Assembly (NCBI GenBank): GCA_007570785.1
Contig: ML664159.1
Span: 3,823,951-3,887,950, forward strand
Direction: 5' to 3'
Source of the DNA: Antilocapra americana
Lineage: Eukaryota > Chordata > Mammalia > Artiodactyla > Antilocapridae
DNA: 64,000 nucleotides
Under the pieces are notes generated by a model. The model ran no database searches. It was not told the origin of the DNA and saw nothing but the letters and a program-made list of their open reading frames with translations. Shown piece after piece: positions 24,115-35,506 of the stretch; positions within the stretch are counted from its first letter, which is position 1; each line of letters begins with the position of its first letter. Position numbers and translations under genes: made by a program.

Positions 24115-25897
24115 GAGGCGGTCCTAAGATAGCAGAGGAATAGGATGGGGAGACCACTTTCTCTCCCACAAATTCATTAAAAGATCATTTGAATGCTGAG
24201 CAACTTCCACAAAACAACTTCTGAACACTGGCAAAGGACACCAGGTACCCAGAAAGGCAGCCGTTCTCTTCGAAAGGAGGTAGGACAAAATATAAAAGAC
24301 AAAAAGAGAGAAAAAAGAGTTAGGGACAGAGACCCGTCCTGGGGAGGGAGTCGTGAAGGAGGAGAAGTTTCCAAACACCAGGAAACCCTCTCATCAGTGA
24401 GTCTGTGGGGAGTTTTGTAATCTCAGAGGGCAACACAACAGGGAGGGGGTAAAAAAAAAACCCACAGAATACATGCCTAACCGCAACTCCAGCAGAGAAA
24501 TAGCCCAGATGCTTGTGTCAGCCACCAGCGAGCAGGGCTGAACAGGAAGGCTCGGGTTGCATGCTTAGGGTAAGGACCAGGCCTGAATGCCCTGAGGACA
24601 ACCTGAGGGAGCTAACTTGAGATAGCAACCCAAACTGTAGGATAGCCAGAGAGAGAAAAAAAAGAGAGAGCCAGGCCTGCTCACAGAACAAAGGATTGAG
24701 TGAACACCAGAGGAGAGCTAGCTGGCTGCAGACCAGCCCATCCCCTCCACCAGAGGCAGAGAAGCAGGAAGGCAACAGCCAGAGCTGGAAGGCAATGGGC
24801 AATCTTGGACCCAGAGATGGCATCCTCCACCAAATTGTGAAAAGGCTCTCAGTTGCTAATCAAGTCTTTCTGGGATCCTGGACGGTTGACACCTGCCAGG
24901 AGGGTCGCAGCCAGAGATCACTCCCCATAGGAGACACACGGCACACCTAAGACAGTGCTTTTGTGGCGCACCCAGGAAACTGAGCAGCTGGGACCAAGTC
25001 TGTGCATAATAAGATGCACAGACCACCTAGAACAGTGCACTCACCAAGCACTTGGTTGCCTGAGCTGCTCAGACCTGGGAAGGGCACAAAACGCATGCCC
25101 AACTGATTCTGTGCCTTTGTGGAATATCCAAGAATCTGAATCTGAGCATCTTGGACCTGGGAAGTGCAGGAAACCCAGGGCCTACTTCAGACGGATCCCC
25201 TGTAGAGCAACCTGGAGCCTGAGCAGTGTAGACCAGGAAAGGATATGCGCCGTGAGCTAGGGCAAACCCAGTGTGGTCCATACACTGCGAGCACTCCCCA
25301 CACACCAGTGATATTTGTTTGTAGTGTTCCACCCTCTCCATAGTGCAACTGAACAAGTAAGCCTAAATAAGCGGCCACCTTCACCCTCTTGTGTCAGGGT
25401 AGAAATCAGGCACTGAAGAAACTTGCAAACAGAGGAAGCCAAAACAAAGAGGGAACCGCTTTGAAAGTGACAGATGCAACAGATTAAAACCCTATAGTTA
25501 GCATTAATTAAGCATTGGAAGGGCCCTATAGACCTTGAGAAGAAGTATAAGCTGGAACAAGGAACTAGCTGAAACTGAACTGACCCCGCATTGCCTTCAA
25601 CAGCTCCAGAGAAATTCCTAGATATATTTTACTATTATCATTTTTTAATTTTTAAATTTTTTAAAGTTTTTTATTATCCCTTTAATTTTCATTTTTAACC
25701 TACTATTACCTTGCAAAAAAAAGACCCTACTTTTAAAGCAAATTTCATATATATATTTTTTATAATTTTTGTGATTTTATTTTGTATTTTTGAGAGTCTA
25801 ACCTCTACTCTAGATTTTTAATCTTTGCTTTTCAGTATTTGTTATCAATTTTATTTTAAAGAATTTAATTTTCAGTAACCACTTTTACTAGGGGTGT

Positions 25898-26332
25898 GAT
25901 TACTGGCTTGATTGCTCTCTCCCCTTTTGACTCTCCTTTTTCTCCCCCAGGTCACCTCTATCTACTCCGTCCCCCTTCTCTTCTCTACTTAACTCTGTGA
26001 TTCTCTTTGGGTGTTCTGGGCTGTGGAGAACACTTAGGGAACTGATTACTGGCTAGATTGGTCTCTCTCCTTTTGACTCTCCCTCTTCTCCTCCTGGTCA
26101 CCTCTAACTCCTTCCACCCTCTCCTCTTCTCTATGTAACTCCGTGAACCTCTCTGGGTGTTCCAGACTATGGAGGGCACATAGCGAATTGATTACTGGTT
26201 AGATTGCTTTCTCCCCTTTTAATTCTCCTCTTCTCCTTCTGGTCACCTCTGTCTCCCTCCTCTCTCTTCTCTTCTCCATGTAACTCTGTGAACCCTTCTG
26301 GGTGTTTCTCACTGTGGAGAATCTTTTCACCA
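25898..26332 (+). repeat. three tandem 146-bp units in the L1-B 5'UTR
   Basis: Units start at 25898, 26044 and 26190, each with 'gattactgg'. Each contains a pyrimidine-rich stretch ('tctctccccttttgactctcc' or a close variant), 'ggtcacctct', 'tctctacttaactc'/'ctctatgtaactc' and 'gggtgttc/t'. Spacing between starts is exactly 146 bases both times; the third unit is slightly shorter. The arrangement recalls promoter monomers in mouse L1 5'UTRs, but promoter activity here is only inferred. Confidence 0.9.
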
Positions 26333-26829
26333 TTAACCTAGATGTTTTATGGATGAAGAAGTCTTGAGGCTATTGTAAGAATAAGACTGAAAGCCAGAGG
26401 CAGGAGGCTTAAATACAAAACTTGAGAACACCAGAAAACTCCTGACTCCAAGCAACATTAATCGACAAGAGGTCATCCAAAAGCCTACATAACTACACTG
26501 AAACCAAGCTCCACCCAAGAGCCAACAAGTTTCAGAGCAATAAATACCATGCTATTTCTCCAGCAATGCAGGAACATAACCCTGAGCCTCAATACACAGG
26601 CAGCCGAAAGTCACACCAAACCCATAGACACCTCAAAATCCACTACTGGACACCTCATTGCACTCCAGAGAGAAGATATCCAGCTCCACATACCGGAACA
26701 CTGACACAAGCTTCCCTCACCAGGAAACCTTAAGAAGCCACTCTTCTAACCCCATCTGCAGGGAGGAACCTCCACAATAAAGAGGAACCAGAAAATCCCA
26801 GCATACAGAAAGACCACTCCAAACACAGC

Positions 26830-28240
26830 AATCTAAACAAAAGGAAAAGGCAGAGAAATGTTCAGCAGGCAAAGAAACATGATAAATGCCCACCAAATCA
26901 AACAAAAGAGCAGGATATAGGGAATCTACTTGAAAAAGAATTTAGAATAATGATAGTAAAGATTATCTAAAATCTTGAAAACAAAATTGAATTACAGAAA
27001 AATAGACTGTAGAAAAGGATTGAGAAGATGCAAGAAATGTTTAGCAAGGACCTAGAAGAAATAAAAAAGAGTCAATCAATAATGAATAATGCAATAACTG
27101 AGATGAAAAGCACTCTGAAGGGAACCAACAGTAAACTAACTGAGGCAGAAAAAGACATGATAAATGTGGTGGAAGATAGAATGATGGAAATAAATTAAAC
27201 AGAGAGGAAAAAAGAATTGAAAGAAATGAGGACAATCTTAGAGACCTCTGGGACAATGTTAAATGCCCCAACATTTGAATCATAGGAGTGCCAACAAAGG
27301 TCCATCTAGTCAAGGCTATGGTTTTTCCAGTAGTCATGTATGGATGTGAGAGTTGGATGGTGAAGAAAGCTGAGCACCAAAGAATTAATGCTTTTGAACT
27401 GTGGTGTTGGAGAAGACTCCTGAGAGTCCCTTAGACTGCAAAGAGATCCAACCAGTCCATCCTAAAGGAGATCAGTCCTGGGTGTTCATTGGAAGGACTG
27501 ATGTTGAAGCTGAAACTCAAGTACTTTGGCTACCTCACAAGAAGAGTTGACTCACTGGAAAAGACCCTAATGCTGGGAAGTACTGGGGGCAGGAGGAGAA
27601 GGGGACGACAGAGGATGAGATGGCTGGATGGCATCACCGACTTGATGGACATGGGTTTGGGTAAACTTCGGGAGTTGGTGATGGACAGGAAGGCCTGGCA
27701 TGCTGCAATTCATGGGGTTGCAAGGAGTTGTACACGACTGAGCAACTGAACTGAACTGAACAGAGTCCCAGGAGAAGAAGACAAAAGGAAAGGCCATGAG
27801 AAAATATTTGAGGAGATAATAGTTGAAAACTTTCCTAAAATGGGGAAGGAAATAGCCACTCAAGTCCAAGAAACCCAGAGTGTTCCAAACAGGATAAACC
27901 CAAGGCAAAACACCCCAAGACACATATTATTAAATTAATGAAGATCAAACACAAAGAGCAAATATTAAAAGCAGCAAGGGAAAAGCAGCAAATAACACAC
28001 AAGGGAATTCCCATAAGGATAACAGCTGATCGTTCAATAAAAACTCTTCAAGCCAGAAGGGAATGGCAGGACATACTTAAAGTGATGAAAGAGAAAAACC
28101 TACAACCCAGATTATTATACCCAGCAAAGATCTCATTAAAATATGAAGGAGAAATCAGAAGCTTTACAGACAAGCAAAAGCTGAAAGAATTTGACACCAC
28201 CAAAGCAGCCCTTCAGCAAATGCTAAAGGAAATTCTCTAG
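26830..28240 (+). pseudogene. L1-B ORF1, broken and interrupted by BovB
   Basis: The N-terminal part carries 'CPPNQTKEQDIGNLLEKEF' with stops soon after, and a coiled-coil-like lysine/glutamate-rich middle. It is then interrupted at about 27292 by a BovB fragment and resumes at 27761. The C-terminal RNA-binding domain is open at 27938-28240 ('HKEQILKAAREKQQITHKG', 'QPRLLYPAKISLKYEGE') to the normal stop. No full-length protein can be made. Confidence 0.85.
27293..27760 (+). mobile_element. BovB 3' fragment nested in L1-B ORF1
   Basis: 5'-truncated BovB (RTE-type LINE). It covers the C-terminal part of the single large ORF, with an open stretch at 27489-27749 ('[18 protein letters not shown]', '[15 protein letters not shown]', '[10 protein letters not shown]'), and ends in the ACTGA-type tail at about 27760. 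The flanks GAGTGCC (before) and GAGTCCC (27763-27769) may be a short imperfect TSD. It is the youngest of the three nested LINEs. Confidence 0.9.
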
Positions 28241-28462
28241 ACAGGAAACACAGAAAAAGTTTATAAACTCGAACCCAAAACAACAAAATAAATAGCAAAT
28301 AGATCATACATATCAATAATTATCATAAATGTGAGTGGGTTGAATGCTCCAGCCGAAATACATGTGCACCCATGGTTGATTCATGTCAGTATATGGCACA
28401 AACCACTACAATGCTGGAAAGTAATTAGCCTCCAATTAAAATAAATTAATTAATTTTTAAAA

Positions 28463-31400
28463 AAGAAACACAAACACATGGAGGTTAAACAACACATTTC
28501 TAAAAAACCAACAGGTTACTGAAGAAATCAAAAGGGATATCAAAAACTTTCTAGAAACAAATGACAGTGAAAACACAGCTCAAAACCTATGGGATGCAGC
28601 AAAAGCAGTTCTAAGAGAGAAGTTTATAGCAATACAATCCTACCTCAAGAAACAAGAAAAAACATCGAATAGACAACCTAGTTTTATACCTAAAACAACT
28701 GGAAAAAGAAGAAGAAAAAAACTCCAAAATTAATAGAAGGAAAGTGAAAGTGCAAGGCGCTCAGTCATATCCAACTCTTTGCGACCCCATAGACTATACA
28801 GTTCATGGAATTCTCCAGGCCAGAATATTGGAGGGGGTAGCCTTTCCCTTCTCCAGGGGATCTTCCCAACCCAGGGATCAAACTAGGGTCTCCTGCATTG
28901 CAGGCAGATTCTTTAACAACTGAGCTATCAGGGAAGCCTGTAGAAGAAGGAAAGACATCATAAAGATCTGAGCAGAAATAAATGAAAAAGAAATGAAAGA
29001 AACAGTAGCAAAGATTAATAAAACTGAAAGCTGGTTCTTTGAGAAGATAAACAAAATTGACAAGCCCTTAGCCAGACTCATCAAAAAAAAAGAGAGAAGA
29101 ATCAAATCAACAAAATTAGAAATGAAAAAGGAGAGGGTAGAACAGACAATGCAGAAATACAAAGGATTATAAGAGACTATTATGAACAACTATATGGCAA
29201 TAAAATAGAAAACTGGAAGAAATGGACAGCTTCTTAGAAAAGTTCAATTTTCCAAATTTGAACCAGAAAGAAATAGAAATTATGAACAACCCAATTTGAA
29301 GCACTGAAATTGAATCCATGATCAAAAATCTCCCAAAAAACAAAAGCCCAGGACCAGATGGCTTCACAGGAGAATTCTGTCAAACATTTAGAGAAGAGCT
29401 AATGTCTATCTTTCTAAAATTCTTTCAAAATATTGTAGAGGAAAGAACACGTCCAAACTCATTCTATGAGGCCACCATCACCCTGATACCAAAACCAGAC
29501 AAAGACAACACAAGAAAAGAAAAATACAGGCCAGTATCACTGATGAACATAGATGTAAAAATCTCAACAAAATTCTAGCAAACAGAATTCAGCAGCACAT
29601 CAAAAAGCTCATACTCCATGATCAAATTTGGTTTATCCTAAGGATGCAAGGATTCTTCAGTATATGGAAATCAATCAATATGACACACCATATTAACAAA
29701 ATGAAAGATAAAACACATGATAATCTCAATAGATTCAGAAAAAGCCTTTGACAAAATTCAGCCCCTATTTATGATTAAAACCCTTCAAAAAATGGCATAG
29801 AAGGAAACTACCTCAACATAGTAAAGGCCATATGTGATAAGCCTACAACAAACATTATTCTCAATGGTGAAAACCTAAAAGCATTCCCTCTAAGATCAGG
29901 TACAAGACAAGGGTGTCCACTCTCACCACTGTTATTCAACATAGTTCTAGAAGTCCTAGCTACAACAATCAGAGATGAAAAAGAAATAAAAGGAATCCAG
30001 ATCAGAAAAGAAGAAGTAAAGCTCTCACTGTTTGCAGATGACATGATACTGTACATAGAAAACCCTAAAGATACTATCGGAAAATTACTAGAGCTAATCA
30101 ATGAATTTAGCAAAATTGCAGGATACAAAGTCAATATACAGAAATTACTTTCATTTCTATATAATAACAATCAAAAGTTAGTAAGAACAATTAAGGAATC
30201 CCATTCACCACTGCAACAAAAAGAATTAAATTTTTAGGAATAAACATATCTAAGAAGACAAAAGAACTGTACACAGAAAATTATAAGACACTGATGAAAG
30301 AAATCAAAGATGACATAAACAGATGGAGAGATACTCCATGTTCCTGGGTAGGAAGAATCAATATTCTGACAATGATTATACTACCAAACACAATCTACAG
30401 ATTTAATGCAATCCCTATCAAATTACCAATGGCATTTTTCACAGAACTAGGACAAAATATTTCACAATTCATATGAAAACCCAAAAGACCCCAAATAGCC
30501 AAAGCAGTCTTGAGAAAGAAGAATGGAGCAAGAGGAATCAACCTTCCTGAATTCAGGTTATACTACAAAGCTACAGTCATGAAGACAGTATGGTACTGGC
30601 ACAAAAACAGAAATATAGACCCCCAGAACAAGATACAAAGCCCATAAATAAACCCATGCACCTATGGGTACCTTATTTTTGACAAAGGAGGCAAGAATAT
30701 ACAATGGGGCAAAGATAGCCTGTTCAATAAATGGTGCTGGGAAAACTAGACAGCTACATATAAAAGAATGAAATTAAAACACTTCCTAATATCATACACA
30801 AAGATAAACTCAAAATGGATTAAATATCTAAATGTAAAACCTGAAACTATAAAACTCTTAGAGGAAACCATAGGCAGAACACTTGATGACATAAATCAAA
30901 GCAAGATCCTCTATGACCCACCTCTTAGAGTAATAGAATTAAAAACAAAAGTAAACAAGTGGGACCTGATTAAACTTAAAAGCATTTGCACAGCAAAGGA
31001 AACTATAAACAAGGTAAAAATGACAACCCTCAGAATGGGAGAAAATAATAGCAAATGAAACAACTGGCAAAGGATTAATTTCCAAAATATACAAGCAGTT
31101 CATACAACTTAATACCAGAAAAACAAACAACCTAGTCAAAAAGTGGGGAAAAGACCTAAACAGACATTTCTCCAAAGAAGACATACAGATGGCTAACAAA
31201 CACATGAAAAGATGTTCAATATCAATCATTATTAGAGAAATGCAAATCAAAACTACAATGAGATATTATCTCACTCCGGTCAGAATGGCCCTCATCAAAA
31301 ACTCTAGAAACAATAAATGCTGGAAAAGGTGTGGAGAAAAGGAAACACTCTTGCACTGTTGGTGGGAATGTAAATTGATATAGCCACTGTGGAAGATGGT

Positions 31401-31749
31401 ATGGAGATTCCTTAAAAAAATTATGAATAAAACCACCATATGACCCAGCAATCCCACTCCTAGGCATATACCCTGAAGAAACCAAAATTGAAAAAGACAT
31501 GTGTACCCCAGTGTTCATTGCAGCTCTATTTACAATAGCTAGAACATGGAAGCAACCTAGATGTCCAGGGACAGATGAATAGATAAAGAAGCTGTGGTAG
31601 ATATACATGATGGAATATTACTCAGCCATAAAAGGGAATGCATTGAGTCAGTTCTAATGAGGTGGGTGAACCTAAAACTTGTTATACAGAGTGAAGTAAG
31701 TCAGAAAGAGAAAGATAAATACCATATTCTAACACATATATACAGAATC
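28463..31749 (+). pseudogene. L1-A ORF2, reverse transcriptase and C-terminal part, broken
   Basis: Continuation of the frame cut at 24114. An RT segment at 29318-29578 has 'SPGPDGF' and '[10 protein letters not shown]'. The RT catalytic 'FADDM' is encoded at 30031-30045, and an open part runs on to 30237. The thumb/C-terminal region is open at 30768-31058, and the Cys-rich C-terminus ('[19 protein letters not shown]') ends at 31383. The terminal L1 segment lies near 31500-31749. Many stops and shifts occur, and a Bov-tA interrupts it at 28745. Confidence 0.85.
28745..28941 (-). mobile_element. Bov-tA SINE inside L1-A ORF2
   Basis: Complete body and tRNA-like head ending 'atcagggaagcctg'. 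AGAAGGAAAG before (28735-28744) and after (28945-28954) is the TSD. It inserted after L1-A. Confidence 0.9.
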
Positions 31750-32079
31750 TAGGAAAATGGTACTGAAGAATTTATTTGCAGGACAACAGTGGAGAAACAG
31801 ACATAGAGAATAGACTTATGGACATGGGGAGAGGGGAGGAGAGAGTGAGATGGATGGAGAGAGTAACATGGAAACTCACATTACCATATGTAAAATAGAT
31901 AGCCAATGGGAATTTGCTGTATATCTCAGGAAACTCAAACAGGGGCTCTGTATCAACCTAGAGGGTAGAGTGGGTTCCGGAGGGGAAGCATATGTAAACC
32001 CATGGTGATGTCATGACAATGTATGGCAAAAACAATTAAAAAAAATAAATTAAATAAAAACAAAAAAAAAGAAAGAAAG
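31750..32079 (+). mobile_element. L1-A 3'UTR and A-rich tail
   Basis: Begins after 'cacatatatacagaatctag', contains the purine-rich 'tggggagaggggaggagag' block near 31827, and ends with 'gtatggcaaaaacaatt' and an A-rich tail (32037-32079). No TSD for L1-A itself could be identified. Confidence 0.8.
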
Positions 32080-33604
32080 TAATGCCAAGTTATTAAAAGC
32101 CATTGGGTGAATCTGTGACCCTGTTAGACAGCCACTGGTTTGAGTGACAGCCTGGGAGACTGTGTAGTTGAAGCTGTAAGTAGTCCAGGATGAGCTCTGT
32201 CCTCCTACCTACAAGGTGTCTGTAACTTGAAATCAGATGAACCACCTCTCTGAGGAAAAAAGAGTTTCTTCCAGTCTCTGTTTGGAGTGATATGTGTACC
32301 TTGGGTAATAAAAATACTCAAATCTTAACAGATTAAAAAATCACTTTCACATTTATTAATGCTACACACTTGTTATTTTTCTAGAATCACTGAAATACCT
32401 GAATTTTCTTTGCAACATATGATAGCTTCTGGTCCAATTGCAGGGATGAAGAACATTTATGCACAATGTAAAGCATATTCATTTTGTCCTACTTTTTATA
32501 GTTTATAACACTTTATTAAATTGTATAAATATCAGACCACCAAAAAAGAAAAACAACCAAAAAGCAAAAGCAAATAATCAGAACTTAAGTATCATTAGAT
32601 CATTTTCATTTAGCAGCAGTAGACCTAGATCTGACTCCAGGAAGTATCTCCTCCCTCAGCCATTGCCTTCCTTTTAGAAAGCTACAGCTTTGCTCAGCTT
32701 GTAGCAAAAGATGCTAATTTGATCACACTGATTCCTTTTAATGCAAAGAGTGAATTGTTTTTAGACCACCGGTGATTAATGTGGGTATTGATTAGCTGAT
32801 CAATAAGGCCACAGTGTCTAATTATTGATAATCCCTCTCCAAATGAAAGATCGAGTGTTAGAAGTTCTAGTTACAGAGTTCAAAATATAAAGTGATTCAA
32901 TGTGATGCCTGGTAATTGAAAGTCAAACTAATCCCATAAATTAAATCACAACAATCCATAACATTTACCTGATAAATCCTTTCGAAGCTGTATTTAACTT
33001 TCACTATTTCTGACTTCTTTTTCCCTCTTACAAAGTCCTCTGAAATACACACAACTTGTTGAGGAAGGTAAAAGTTGCTCTAAAGTGATTTATCTTTATG
33101 AAGTAAGGGATCCAATGGCACCATCACTGTGGTGACATATTTTATATAATGGCTTCATCTCTGTACCGCATCATAGAATGAAGAATAAATAAAACTTACC
33201 ATGAATGCTCAAGAGAATGAAGGCTGTCCTTGATATTTAGGCTTACAGTATTGAAAGAAATTCACAGATCACATTATCACCTTGTCACTCTGCTGCAGAC
33301 AGTTTAAGGGACCTGATGATCATCGCACAGCCAGCCAGAGGAAGGACAGGGTTAAGAATGTAAATCTGTTACTTCTTCCCTTGCCTAATATGTATGGTGT
33401 ATATAGGCATTAGTTTGTACCAGGGCCAAAAATTCACTCATAAACTCAACGGCTATGATATACATAAAAATAAAAGTTTCTTTTATATTCTGAGACAGAT
33501 CTCAGCTTGCTCCAGAGCCCCTGCATATCCACTGCTGTTGTGAGGGCAAGATGGGCAGATCTTGCAAACGAAATATAACTGAATATCTTATCACTTAGGG
33601 TTAC
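32080..33604. other. unique intergenic DNA with an enhancer-like block
   Basis: No gene or named repeat seen. The part 32680-33020 is listed separately. Confidence 0.45.
32680..33020. promoter_or_regulatory. candidate conserved noncoding element
   Basis: Repeat-free block with many TAAT/ATTA and ATTGAT/ATCAAT cores, including the near-palindrome 'attgattagctgatcaat' (32788-32805; ONECUT-like cores on both sides) and 'gtctaattattgataatc'. Function is inferred from composition only. Confidence 0.33.
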
Positions 33605-33618
33605 CTTAGTCTCCTTTG

Positions 33619-33825
33619 GGGCTTCTCTGTAGCACAGATGGTAAAGAATCTGCCTGCAGTACAGGAAACCCAAGTTTGATCCCTCGTGGGGAAGATCCTC
33701 TGGAGAAGAGAATGGCAACCCCCTCCAGTATTCTTGCCTAGAGAATCCCATGGACAGAGGAGCCTGGCAGGTTACAGTCCAAGGGGGTCACAAGGAGTCG
33801 GACACGACTGAGTGCTCATTGGTTG
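33619..33825 (+). mobile_element. Bov-tA SINE with perfect 14-bp TSD
   Basis: Sense orientation: tRNA-like head 'gggcttctctgtagcac...', box B-like 'gtttgatccc', then the Bov-A body to 'tcggacacgactgag'. TSD CTTAGTCTCCTTTG at 33605-33618 and 33826-33839. Confidence 0.95.
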
Positions 33826-33839
33826 CTTAGTCTCCTTTG

Positions 33840-34664
33840 AGTAAATACTACTCAGTTTGGAAGATTTGGAAAATTTCCTCCTCCTCCCTTGCTCCTCTTC
33901 AAGATGGCATCATCTGAGTCTACAAGGTGCTTCTGGGGCTTCATGGCAGTGAGGGAGGGGAGCCTCAGATCCACATGGGGTTTTGATTGTCCACTGGAAT
34001 TCAGTGAAATCTGCTGGGGGTGACTGGCCACTGGTCACTACTAATGCCTACCTGCTCCTGCCTAGTTTTGACCCATGCAACATAACCTACCTAATAGATA
34101 CGTAAGCTCGAGAGCATGATAATGAGCACTCAAAAATTCACCACCCAGTTTAAGAAATGTAATATAATCAATACAATCAAAATCCCCTAACTGTCCCTTC
34201 CGAATCTCCTCTGCCTACTTTCCTGTTCATCTTTCCTTTTCTTATCTGTATGAATATAGGATACGGGTAGTTGTACCAGAAAATACATGGTTTTGAATAT
34301 GGTTCATAGCTCATGTATGCTTTGTGGGGTTTTTTTTATTTAACATTCTAAGATCCATCTATTCTTGTTTTTATGAATTCTTAAGCCAAAGTTCAAGTTG
34401 GTGAGAACAGAGCCCCTGAGGAATCCAGACTACATTTTCATCATGCCTTTGCTCCTCAGAAAAATTCCCCTTCCTCCCACAGTGGCAAACTTTCTACATC
34501 CTCCTCCTATCTGATGAGAACATCTCTTTCATCACATTCTGTTATGTGTTACAATAAAACTCTATTATACATTGACTGCTCAAACCTGGCTGGTGATATG
34601 TAAAGAGGAACTTTATAAAATCTAGAAAGCCTTTCTCTTTGACAAGAAAACCTAGCTTTTTGGA
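33840..34664. other. unassigned DNA, possible old L1 at 34110-34385
   Basis: 'ttcaccacccagtttaagaa' followed later by 'gatccatctattcttgtttt' resembles a reverse-oriented old L1 segment, but the match is weak. No gene is seen. Confidence 0.35.
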
Positions 34665-35309
34665 CTTCTGTTTCCAGCTAAAAGGAGTAGCTTGCATCAA
34701 TCCAAACCTCATACCAAAAACAATTGTTAAAACTGAATTTAAAAGAATTTTTAAAGAAGATATCTGAAGCCATCAATGAGCAACCAACACATCTGGCCTT
34801 GTGGAGCCAAGATCTGAGAAAAGACAAAAACACGGAGGTGAGCTCGATTCTATCTCTTCTCCTCTTAAGGTACCTGCCAGTTTCTAACAGGTTTAAGCAA
34901 GAAGCTGAAAAGAAAGCAGTCCTCAGAGCTTTCCACATTCTCACAGCACTGGGATACAGGCAATTTGATTTCAGCCTTGCCAAGGTAGCCAATACTTGAA
35001 GGATCAAGACACAGGAGAGAAGAGGTGCTCAGAAATGTGAGTGGCTGATAGCATGAGATGTTATTCTTCTCAGAGTATTCATCTATTTGCCAACTGTTCA
35101 GGCAGAGAGGTGGAGAATCAAAGCAGAAAGAGCGGCTAAGAGACTGAGAAGCTAAACAAAGCTATCCACAGCCACCAGTGTTAGGGAGCTATAGACTGAG
35201 AGCAAAGCTCAAAGAAGTTGAAAGGCTTTGGAAAAGATACCAACCTTTGATTCTGGAGCCCTGATAAACTAACTGTGGGAGTATGAGTTCAGTGGAAATA
35301 GATAAGACT

Positions 35310-35506
35310 TAGGGCTTCCCTTGTGGCTCAGCTGGTAAAGAATCCACCTGCAATGTGGGAGACTGTTTAATGTTCAATCCTTGGGTTGGGAAGATTCCCT
35401 GGAGAAGGGATAGGTTACCCATTCCAGTATTCTGGCCTGGAGTGGTATTCTGGCCTGGTCTCAAAGAGTTGGACACGACTGAGTGACTTTCACTTTCACT
35501 TTTCAC
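35310..35506 (+). mobile_element. Bov-tA SINE with internal 18-bp duplication
   Basis: Head 'agggcttcccttgtggctca', body ending 'ttggacacgactgagtgact' and a TTTCAC-repeat tail. 'tattctggcctgg' occurs at 35428-35440 and 35446-35458 (an 18-bp tandem unit), which is not part of the family consensus. Confidence 0.9.

Larger units (their letters stand above)
24115..28462 (+). mobile_element. nested L1-BT ('L1-B'), full 5' end, ORF2 mostly deleted
   Basis: It begins at the family 5' end 'gaggcggtcctaagatagca', where the YY1-like AAGATGGCG core expected for L1s is decayed. A 5'UTR of about 2.7 kb follows, then ORF1, and the first few codons of ORF2 to about 28356. The sequence then jumps to the extreme L1 3' end ('cacccatggttgattcatgt', 'aagtaattagcctccaatta'). 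Nearly all of ORF2 is missing. The 16-bp TSD AAGAAACACAAACACA flanks it. A BovB fragment lies inside its ORF1. Confidence 0.88.
21752..32079 (+). mobile_element. near-full-length L1 ('L1-A') split by later insertions
   Basis: The 5' sequence, ORF1 and the endonuclease part of ORF2 run to 24114. An L1 passenger (24115-28462) follows, and then the same L1 resumes with the rest of ORF2, its 3'UTR and an A-rich tail ending near 32079. The 16-bp target copy AAGAAACACAAACACA at 24099-24114 and 28463-28478 proves that the two halves belong together. Setting aside the passenger and a Bov-tA, the element is about 5.8 kb, close to full length. It carries many stops and frameshifts, so it cannot retrotranspose. 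The left border is approximate. Confidence 0.85.

Noticed and set aside
25898..26332. Satellite DNA or CRISPR-like array
   Set aside because: Three direct repeats without unique spacers, inside an L1 5'UTR in a mammalian genome.
32037..32079. TSD for the outer L1-A
   Set aside because: Compared the bases around 21752 with those after 32079; no convincing repeat longer than a few bases, so the left border may be truncated or mis-set.
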